Source: an uncultured Ruminococcus sp.
GTDB taxonomy: Bacteria > Bacillota > Clostridia > Oscillospirales > Acutalibacteraceae
Assembly (NCBI GenBank): GCA_946055445.1
Contig: CAMGGF010000076.1
Coordinates: forward strand, 1 to 6,579
Length of the DNA stretch: 6,579 nt
Direction: 5' to 3'
This document shows positions 1 to 4,527 of this stretch, in pieces; the stretch's first letter is position 1, and the number at the start of each line of letters is the position of its first letter. A program made the translations under genes and the position numbers. The notes under the pieces are model-generated. The model was not told the DNA's origin, searched no databases, and worked only from the letters and a program-made list of their open reading frames with translations.

Positions 1-3
1 CAG

Positions 4-33
4 GGTAGGGCGGGGGCAAGCCCCCGCCCTACC
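4..33. repeat. GC-rich perfect palindrome (intergenic hairpin repeat)
   Basis: A 13-base arm GGTAGGGCGGGGG (4-16) is followed by a 4-base loop CAAG and the exact reverse complement CCCCCGCCCTACC (21-33). No T-tract follows on either strand, so it does not look like an intrinsic terminator. It lies just beyond the nagB terminator, in non-coding DNA. GGTAGGG/GGGGGC-type palindromes are familiar as dispersed intergenic repeats in Clostridia; that this is one copy of a genome-wide family is inference, because only one copy is visible here. Confidence 0.6.
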
Positions 34-69
34 GTACACATTATCCCCACACCCCCCAATTTATGCAAC

Positions 70-109
70 AAAACGCGCACACCGCAAATTATTTCGGTGT
101 GCGCGTTTT
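70..109 (-). terminator. Intrinsic terminator of nagB
   Basis: A 15-base-pair perfect stem (70-84 paired with 95-109; arm AAAACGCGCACACCG) closes a 10-base loop. Read on the minus strand, the stem ends in TTTT and continues TGTTGCAT, a short U-rich tail. It sits 19 bases past the nagB stop codon. The A-tract on the other arm could give some termination in the opposite direction too, but no rightward gene ends here within the window. Confidence 0.85.
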
Positions 110-128
110 CTGTATTTTCTCTTTTTGC

Positions 129-848
129 TTACAGCAACTTCGCCGCGTCTTTATCCATATAGACTTCGACATCTTGGTGGAACTGCAAAATCGAGGCGGG
201 GCAACTGGGCGTAACCTGCCCGTCAATCATCGCCTTCATCGCGTCGGCTTTCGCACTGCCCGTGGCGATAAGCACAATCTTTTTTGCCTGCATAATCGAG
301 CCGACGCCCATCGTCAAAGCATAATGCGGCATCGGGTTTTCATCAAAGTATTTGGAGTTTGCCTCAATGGTGCTTTCGGTGAGTTTCACCTTAAACGCAC
401 CTTTGGTGAAATACGAGGACGGCTCATTAAAGCCGATATGCCCGTTTCTGCCGATGCCCAAAAGTTGAATATCCACCCCTGCCTTTGAGAGCGCCTCGTC
501 ATACCGTTTGCACTCCGCTTCAACATCTGTCGCGTTGCCGTCTAAAAAATGGACATTTTCTTCTGCAATATCGGTATGGTCAAACAGTTCTTTGTGCATA
601 AAAGTGTAGTAACTGTTTTTGTCGGACTTCGGTAAATCCACATACTCGTCGAGGTTATAGGTGCAAACCTCTTTCAAACTGACATTCCCCTTTTGACATT
701 CGCCGTAAATGTACTGATAAGTCGGCACAGGTGAAGCACCCGTCGCAAGCCCCAATACAATATTCGGCTTTTTTTGAATCGCATCTACAAACAGTTTGCC
801 GACCGCCTCGCCGATTTGCGCGGCATTTTCCATAACCGTGATTTTCAT
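129..848 (-). CDS. nagB: Glucosamine-6-phosphate deaminase
   Basis: Cytoplasmic enzyme converting glucosamine-6-phosphate to fructose-6-phosphate and ammonia, which feeds amino-sugar carbon into glycolysis. The protein is 239 residues, the usual size of Bacillus-type NagB. Visible motifs are the phosphate-binding LGLATGASP (32-40), NLDEY (65-69) with the catalytic Asp67, and GIGRNGHIGFNEP (131-143) with His137 and Glu142 at the active-site positions. The segment after FNEP reads SSYFTKG rather than the SRT seen in E. coli NagB, and ANSKYF has Lys where ANSRFF has Arg; both look like subfamily variation rather than decay. The start at 848 is chosen because AGGTGA (853-858) lies 4 bases upstream. 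A longer in-frame ATG at 878 would precede the predicted transcription start. It is a single gene with its own promoter and terminator, divergent from acpS. Confidence 0.96.
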   Translation of the reverse strand: MKITVMENAAQIGEAVGKLFVDAIQKKPNIVLGLATGASPVPTYQYIYGECQKGNVSLKEVCTYNLDEYVDLPKSDKNSYYTFMHKELFDHTDIAEENVHFLDGNATDVEAECKRYDEALSKAGVDIQLLGIGRNGHIGFNEPSSYFTKGAFKVKLTESTIEANSKYFDENPMPHYALTMGVGSIMQAKKIVLIATGSAKADAMKAMIDGQVTPSCPASILQFHQDVEVYMDKDAAKLL

Positions 849-852
849 ACTT

Positions 853-858
853 TCACCT
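853..858 (-). promoter_or_regulatory. Ribosome binding site deciding the nagB start
   Basis: On the minus strand AGGTGA lies 4 bases before the ATG at 848-846. It selects this start over the upstream ATG at 878-876, which has no comparable site and overlaps the promoter -10 element. Confidence 0.75.
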
Positions 859-878
859 ACTTCATATTTTGAAACCAT

Positions 879-906
879 ATTGTACCATATTTTCCCGCAT
901 TTGCAA
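879..906 (-). promoter_or_regulatory. nagB sigma-A promoter with extended -10
   Basis: On the minus strand, -35 TTGCAA (906-901), a 16-base spacer, and -10 TACAAT (884-879) preceded by TGG, an extended -10. The predicted transcript begins near 872, giving a leader of roughly 24 bases before the ATG at 848. No clear operator was recognised. Confidence 0.65.
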
Positions 907-932
907 ACGGTATTTCTGTATTTTTCGGTTTC

Positions 933-961
933 TTGTCAAATGCGTTGAAAAATGGTATACT
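933..961 (+). promoter_or_regulatory. Promoter of the acpS-nnr-lipoprotein operon
   Basis: -35 TTGTCA (933-938), a 17-base spacer, and -10 TATACT (956-961) preceded by TGG, so a near-consensus sigma-A promoter with an extended -10. Predicted transcription starts near 968. The -35 boxes of this promoter and the divergent nagB promoter are 26 bases apart. The match suggests strong constitutive expression, as suits acpS. Confidence 0.75.
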
Positions 962-975
962 GCATACAGATAAAT

Positions 976-982
976 AAAGGAG
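976..982 (+). promoter_or_regulatory. Ribosome binding site of acpS
   Basis: AAAGGAG is a strong Shine-Dalgarno match, but 14 bases separate it from the ATG at 997, longer than usual. No alternative in-frame ATG, GTG or TTG lies closer, and the protein match supports 997. Confidence 0.6.
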
Positions 983-996
983 TCCATAAATTCACT

Positions 997-1374
997 ATGC
1001 TAAAAAACGGTATTGACTTGGTTGAAATCGCGCGGGTGCGGCAGTCCTGCGAAAATCCTGCGTTCCAAAATCGGGTGTTTGGTGAGAACGAACGCGCGCA
1101 GTTTGCCGCACAAAAACACCCCGAACAGCATATGGCGGGCGCATTCGCGGCGAAAGAGGCGTTTGCAAAAGCGCTCGGCACAGGACTGCGCGGATTTTCA
1201 CTTTGCGAAGTTGAAGTTTTACACGATACGCTCGGCGCGCCGTATTTTGCGCTTTCGGGGCAGGCAAAAAAAATTGCCGACGAACAGAATTTGGCGTTTG
1301 CGCTGAGTATTACCCACACCGATACCCTTGCGGCGGCGTTTGTCACCGCATACAGAAAAGGAGAAGTCTTATGA
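997..1374 (+). CDS. acpS: Holo-[acyl-carrier-protein] synthase
   Basis: Transfers the 4'-phosphopantetheine arm of coenzyme A to the conserved serine of apo-ACP, which activates fatty-acid synthesis; cytoplasmic and Mg2+-dependent. The 125-residue length is typical. The N-terminus NGIDLVEIARVR (4-15) carries the metal-binding Asp7. The hallmark GAFAAKEAFAKALGTG (48-63) carries Glu54 of the second metal site; the Gly before AFAAKEA replaces an Arg common in other AcpS proteins. The C-terminal SITHTDTLAAAFV (104-116) matches the usual SISHT segment. The start at 997 is chosen because the longer reading from 952 would begin inside the promoter and the family normally begins just before GIDLVEI. 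It is the first gene of the operon and its TGA overlaps the next ATG by 4 bases (ATGA), implying translational coupling with nnr. Confidence 0.95.
   Translation: MLKNGIDLVEIARVRQSCENPAFQNRVFGENERAQFAAQKHPEQHMAGAFAAKEAFAKALGTGLRGFSLCEVEVLHDTLGAPYFALSGQAKKIADEQNLAFALSITHTDTLAAAFVTAYRKGEVL
1356..1363 (+). promoter_or_regulatory. Ribosome binding site of nnr, inside the acpS 3' end
   Basis: AAAAGGAG lies 7 bases before the ATG at 1371 and 10 before the second ATG at 1374, favouring 1371. It sits within the last codons of acpS, consistent with coupled translation. Confidence 0.8.
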
Positions 1375-2906
1375 TGCGTATACTTTCCGCCGAGGAGATT
1401 AAAGCCGTGGAATGTGCCGCCGACAAAAACGGCATTACCTTTTTGCGGCTGATGGAAAATGCCGGCGCGGCGTGCGCCAAGGTCATTCGGTCAAAATTTG
1501 ACCGCACCGAAAAGCGCTCGGTCGCCGTGTTGTGCGGCAAGGGCAAAAACGGCGGCGACGGCTTTGTTGCCGCAAGAAAACTGTTTGAAAACGGCTACAA
1601 AGTGCAGGTGTTTTTGGTAATGGGCTTGCCCACCGCCGAAAACGCGCAGGAAATGTACTCCCGCCTGACAAACAGCGGCATTGCGGTTACGCTGTATGAC
1701 GAAAATTCCGAAAGACAGCGTAAAGACCTGCAAAACGCAGACATTTTGGTGGACGCCGTATTCGGCACGGGATTTTCGGGGGCACTCCCCGACCGTTTGC
1801 AGAATTTGTTTGCATTTTTGGAAACCTTAAACGGATATACGGTTTCGATTGACTTGCCGAGTGGGCTTTCGGCAGATTCGGGTGAATTTTTAAGCCGCCC
1901 CGTGAAAGCCGACCTGACGGTTTCGGTTATGGCGCTGAAAAAAGCATTGGTCACACAGCCTGCAAAGGATTTTGCGGGCGAAGTGCAGGTGGTTTCCATC
2001 GGTATTCCCGAAGAATTGTACCGACCGTATGAAAAGGTGTTTGCCTTTACAGACGAAGACATTGCCGACCTGTTCCCTGCACGGCGTGCCGATGCCAATA
2101 AAGGCGATTTCGGAAAAGCGCTGGTGGTTGCGGGCAGTTACGAAATGCCCGGTGCGGCGTTACTTGCAAGCAGTGCGTGCGTGGAAAGCGGCGCGGGACT
2201 TGTACGGCTTGCATTTCCCGAAACAGCGTATGCGGCGGTGACGGCGGCTGTGCCCGAAAAGATTTTACTTCCCTTACCCGCCAACCGTTTCGGGCGGATT
2301 TCGATGCAGGGCGAAACGAAATTATCAGAGGCACTGTCAAGGTCTACGGCTTGCCTCATTGGATGTGGGCTCGGTTTGGATTATGACACCGAAGCACTGG
2401 TCAAATCCGTTGTACGCAATGCAGAAATTCCGCTGATTTTAGATGCAGACGGCATAAACGCCGTAGCAAACGACATAGATATAGTACGGGAAGCAAAAGC
2501 GCCCGTTATTTTAACGCCCCACCCGGGCGAAGCGGCGCGGTTGTTGGGCTGTACCGTACAAGAAGTGCAGGCGAATCGATTGGATGCCTGCCGCGCGCTT
2601 TGCGAAAAAACGGGTGCTGTGGTGGTGTTAAAAGGCGCGGGCACCGTGATTTCCGCAAACGGCAAACAGTTCTCCGTCAATTTAACGGGCAATGCCGGTA
2701 TGGCGACAGCGGGTTGCGGCGATATGCTTGCGGGTATGCTTTTAGGCTTTTTGTGCATTGGGCTTTCGCCCTTGGAGGCGGCGGTCGCGGCGGTACATAT
2801 ACACGGGATTTGCGGCGACGCGGTGGCCAAAGCGACCTCAAAATGTGCCACCACGCCCTCAAAAATGCTCAAAGTCTTACCAAAAGTGCTTTCTAATTTC
2901 GAATAA
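1371..2906 (+). CDS. nnr: Bifunctional NAD(P)H-hydrate epimerase / ADP-dependent NAD(P)H-hydrate dehydratase
   Basis: Metabolite-repair enzyme of the YjeF family. The N-terminal half epimerises damaged NAD(P)HX, and the C-terminal half dehydrates the S-form back to NAD(P)H using ADP. It is 511 residues, the normal length for the fused enzyme. N-domain (about 1-225): GKGKNGGDGFVAAR (56-69), the YjeF_N nucleotide loop, with Lys at a position usually Asn; VDAVFGTGF (127-135); and IDLPSGLSADSGE (160-172). C-domain (about 230-505, ribokinase-like fold): KGDFGKALVVAGSYEMPGAA (244-263), LTPHPGEAARLLG (381-393), VVLKGAGTVI (418-427) and NAGMATAGCGDMLAG (441-455) with the catalytic-type Asp451. The Cys in GCGD is a mild variant of the usual GTGD or GSGD. 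The start is fixed by the AAAAGGAG site and the overlap with acpS. Pairing with acpS is common in Firmicutes and many other bacteria. Confidence 0.95.
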   Translation: MMRILSAEEIKAVECAADKNGITFLRLMENAGAACAKVIRSKFDRTEKRSVAVLCGKGKNGGDGFVAARKLFENGYKVQVFLVMGLPTAENAQEMYSRLTNSGIAVTLYDENSERQRKDLQNADILVDAVFGTGFSGALPDRLQNLFAFLETLNGYTVSIDLPSGLSADSGEFLSRPVKADLTVSVMALKKALVTQPAKDFAGEVQVVSIGIPEELYRPYEKVFAFTDEDIADLFPARRADANKGDFGKALVVAGSYEMPGAALLASSACVESGAGLVRLAFPETAYAAVTAAVPEKILLPLPANRFGRISMQGETKLSEALSRSTACLIGCGLGLDYDTEALVKSVVRNAEIPLILDADGINAVANDIDIVREAKAPVILTPHPGEAARLLGCTVQEVQANRLDACRALCEKTGAVVVLKGAGTVISANGKQFSVNLTGNAGMATAGCGDMLAGMLLGFLCIGLSPLEAAVAAVHIHGICGDAVAKATSKCATTPSKMLKVLPKVLSNFE

Positions 2907-2909
2907 AGG
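2905..2909 (+). promoter_or_regulatory. Ribosome binding site near the lipoprotein start
   Basis: AAAGG followed by CGGG lies 4 bases before the ATG at 2914 but 23 bases before the TTG at 2933. The ATG is in the +1 frame relative to the lipoprotein. The site's position therefore argues that translation was meant to begin around 2914-2921 rather than at 2933. Confidence 0.4.
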
Positions 2910-2932
2910 CGGGATGCACCGTAAAGAAACGA

Positions 2933-3439
2933 TTGACTTCTCTTACAGCGGCATTGCTACTTCTTCTTTGCTGCGGATGTCAACATACGGATTGGAAAAA
3001 TGCGCTTTGTATGCCGCAGGCATTTACGGCAAAGGCGGAAATCACCCACGGTGCATTCACCTGCACGGCGGACTTGACGCTTTCCGCCGACGGCACGACA
3101 ATTCTGTCGCTGACCGCCCCCGACGCGCTGCAATCACTGACCGTGACGCAAAGCGCGGCGGAATGTACCTTTTCCTTCTTGGGGATTGAAGTGAAAACGC
3201 CCGAAGAATTGCTGCCCGACACGGCGTTTGCAAAGTTATTATTCGCCGCATTGCAAAGTGCCAAAGACGGCACGCGATGCGTGAAAACCGTAAACGGTGA
3301 CACCGCCACTTACAGCGGCATGACCGACACGGGCGACACCTATACCATCACCCAAAGCCGCGACAGCGGCGCGCTGTTCGCGCTTACGATGGACGGGCGA
3401 GATTTTACCGTTACCTTTTCGGAATTTCAGACAGGGTAA
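2933..3439 (+). CDS. Small secreted lipoprotein, possibly YdcC/LolA-like; start uncertain
   Basis: About 168 residues from a TTG start. It begins with a hydrophobic core (TAALLLLL) and a lipobox-like LCCGC, giving Cys16 as the probable lipidated residue, so the mature protein should sit on the outer face of the membrane. The rest is rich in Thr, Ala and Asp in alternating short beta-like stretches (for example FTCTADLTLSADGTTILSLT), ending TVTFSEFQTG. It lacks enzyme motifs. Position suggests a role: in Bacillus a LolA-like lipoprotein (YdcC) lies next to acpS, and this could be a distant counterpart; that is inference. The start is odd. TTG 2933 is the only standard in-frame start after the stop at 2894, yet codons just upstream read VKKRL, which is what a signal-peptide n-region should look like. 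It follows nnr by 26 bases and ends 22 bases before a terminator. Confidence 0.7.
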   Translation: MTSLTAALLLLLCCGCQHTDWKNALCMPQAFTAKAEITHGAFTCTADLTLSADGTTILSLTAPDALQSLTVTQSAAECTFSFLGIEVKTPEELLPDTAFAKLLFAALQSAKDGTRCVKTVNGDTATYSGMTDTGDTYTITQSRDSGALFALTMDGRDFTVTFSEFQTG

Positions 3440-3461
3440 AATACAATATAATACTAAAAAC

Positions 3462-3494
3462 AAAAGGAACGGTATGCATTTTACCGTTCCTTTT
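3462..3494. terminator. Bidirectional intrinsic terminator between convergent operons
   Basis: A 13-base-pair perfect stem (AAAAGGAACGGTA at 3462-3474 with its complement at 3482-3494) and a 7-base loop. Rightward it is followed by TTTTT-ATTTT; leftward the stem reads into TTTTGTTTTTAG. It can therefore end both the acpS operon and the leftward operon whose last gene stops at 3535. Confidence 0.9.
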
Positions 3495-3534
3495 TATTTT
3501 GCTATGTATGAAAGTGTGATAATACAATGTGGTT

Positions 3535-3726
3535 TCAGCGCAACAGCGTCATTAAAATGTCACCGTTCCCCACCATACGCCCCGTCCATTCATAGGTTTT
3601 GTTTGTGGCGCTGTCATAGTAGCCTACCTTTGCACCGTGAAAGGTGTAAAGCCACTTTTTCGTCCCCGATTGCTCTGTAAACCCAAGAATTTTGCCGGTG
3701 TAGTCTTTGATTGCTTCTCTTGCCAT
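3535..3726 (-). CDS. 63-residue protein with three copies of a G-x-x-[LV]-G motif; function unknown
   Basis: Not recognised as a named protein. It consists almost entirely of three degenerate copies of one motif: IKDYTGKILGFTE (6-18), LYTFHGAKVGYYD (26-38) and TYEWTGRMVGNGD (44-56), spaced 20 and 18 residues apart. Each has an aromatic residue, then Gly, a basic residue at +1 or +2, [LV]-Gly, and a final acidic residue. This suggests a small beta-strand repeat fold. There is no signal peptide or membrane segment, so it is probably cytoplasmic or part of a particle. Short proteins with repeated DxxGRxLG-like motifs occur in Clostridia and, as I recall, phages; that link is from memory and weak. 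It starts 7 bases after the stop of the upstream gene, whose last codons contain an AAAAAAGGAT site 9 bases before its ATG, so the two are probably co-translated. Confidence 0.7.
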   Translation of the reverse strand: MAREAIKDYTGKILGFTEQSGTKKWLYTFHGAKVGYYDSATNKTYEWTGRMVGNGDILMTLLR

Positions 3727-3733
3727 ACATACG

Positions 3734-4471
3734 TTATCCTTTTTTCGCTAATTCTATTGCAACGGCAGTGCGCACGGGGTCATTTTTGTAGCAGTACCAC
3801 AAAATGTGGTCGATTTCGCGGAAAGTCAGGGTGTTTTCCGACTTTCCTTTTACCGCTTGCACCATATTGAACAACTCCGCATAGGAGCACTGATTCAAAT
3901 CCTTTAAACCGTTTTTATCTTGCCATAACATTTTGTCAATGTGATGGTAATGCAGATAATACGGCAAAACGGTGCGCACAACATTGTCATTCACTATAAA
4001 ATTGGATTTTTTAAACTCCATCTCGCACAGGAACACGCATATCTTGCTTGCCAAACTGCTTTCCTTGCGACTTAACCCCTTGCAATTTGCAAGTTCGGGG
4101 ATTAAAGCAATTTCCCCCTCTTCGAGGCGTTCTAAAAATACTTTGCGATGTTCGTATATATAACCGCCTAAAATTTCAACATTCTTTTGCGGGGTTCTGG
4201 TGGAATTTGCGCGGGCAATTAACCGAACAATTTCAATAAACTCCTGTTTTGTGTAATCGGACAGGTGCTTATTTGTTTCTTGATAATAGTCCGCATAAGA
4301 CGATGTTATATACCGTTTGTCTGCACGAATACAAGCAAACGCTTTTTCGGCGTTATCCTTTGTCAGTTTAACCATAAAGTTTTCGTCCAGCGCAAAATCG
4401 GCATCTTTTATGTTTTGCGGGGTGGCAAGTAATACCACATCTTTTACACATTTGCAGTAAGTGTTGAGCAT
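3734..4471 (-). CDS. Protein of unknown function, possibly helix-hairpin-helix DNA glycosylase-like
   Basis: A 245-residue protein, mostly alpha-helical in appearance, with no signal peptide or membrane segment. Not identified with certainty. The stretch LSRKESSLASKICVFLCE (133-150) followed by NDNVVRTVLPYY (161-172), and LTFREIDHILWYCYKNDP (215-232) near the C-terminus, recall OGG-like proteins of the DNA glycosylase superfamily, where S-[FL]-A-S/T-K-x-C, a D-x-x-V segment and an R-x-x-D-x-x-LW segment occur in that order. The usual glycosylase catalytic Lys/Asp pair cannot be assigned by eye, so an inactive or unrelated helical protein is possible. The start is set by AAAGGAG at 4486-4480, 8 bases before ATG 4471; a TTG at 4495 would place that site inside the gene. 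It lies 34 bases downstream of the collagen-like gene, same strand, and is followed after 7 bases by the 63-residue gene. It is more AT-rich than acpS and nnr. Confidence 0.8.
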   Translation of the reverse strand: MLNTYCKCVKDVVLLATPQNIKDADFALDENFMVKLTKDNAEKAFACIRADKRYITSSYADYYQETNKHLSDYTKQEFIEIVRLIARANSTRTPQKNVEILGGYIYEHRKVFLERLEEGEIALIPELANCKGLSRKESSLASKICVFLCEMEFKKSNFIVNDNVVRTVLPYYLHYHHIDKMLWQDKNGLKDLNQCSYAELFNMVQAVKGKSENTLTFREIDHILWYCYKNDPVRTAVAIELAKKG

Positions 4472-4479
4472 ATTGATTT

Positions 4480-4486
4480 CTCCTTT
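4480..4486 (-). promoter_or_regulatory. Ribosome binding site deciding the start of the 245-residue gene
   Basis: AAAGGAG on the minus strand, 8 bases before ATG 4471-4469. Its strength and spacing rule out the in-frame TTG at 4495 as the start. Confidence 0.8.
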
Positions 4487-4498
4487 GATTTGCAAAAT

Positions 4499-4527
4499 AT
4501 TTTAATTAGTTTCGAGTCCATTTGCAA
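4499..4527 (-). promoter_or_regulatory. Candidate internal promoter for the two small downstream genes
   Basis: Minus strand -35 TTGCAA (4527-4522), a 17-base spacer, and -10 TAAAAT (4504-4499), overlapping the 3' end of the collagen-like gene. Transcription would begin near 4492, a few bases before the ribosome binding site at 4486-4480. The surroundings are AT-rich, so chance matches are likely; read-through from the collagen-like gene is equally possible because no terminator lies between. Confidence 0.35.

Noticed and set aside
63..488. A plus-strand frame of 141 codons opposite the end of nagB.
   Set aside because: It crosses the nagB terminator and is antisense to conserved nagB coding sequence; no ribosome binding site.
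846..878. A longer nagB start at ATG 878.
   Set aside because: It would lie at or before the predicted transcription start, has no ribosome binding site, and adds ten residues not typical of NagB.
951..972. A NagR/HutC-type operator suggested by TGGTATACTGCATAC.
   Set aside because: The TGGTATAC part is fully explained as the extended -10 of the acpS promoter, and symmetry with the rest is poor.
952..996. A longer acpS start at ATG 952.
   Set aside because: It falls in the promoter spacer upstream of the -10 element and cannot be on the predicted mRNA.
1595..2872. Open frames on the minus strand within nnr.
   Set aside because: They lie antisense to a well-supported 511-residue enzyme, carry no ribosome binding sites and match no family pattern.
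2758..3189. A plus-strand frame overlapping the end of nnr and the lipoprotein start.
   Set aside because: It is rich in Arg and Pro, lacks family features and lies out of frame under two better genes. Only its internal ATG at 2914 is of interest, as a clue to the lipoprotein start.
3495..3534. A rightward promoter suggested by GATAATACAAT near 3519.
   Set aside because: It has no good -35 at proper spacing and would transcribe antisense into the 63-residue gene; chance match in AT-rich DNA.
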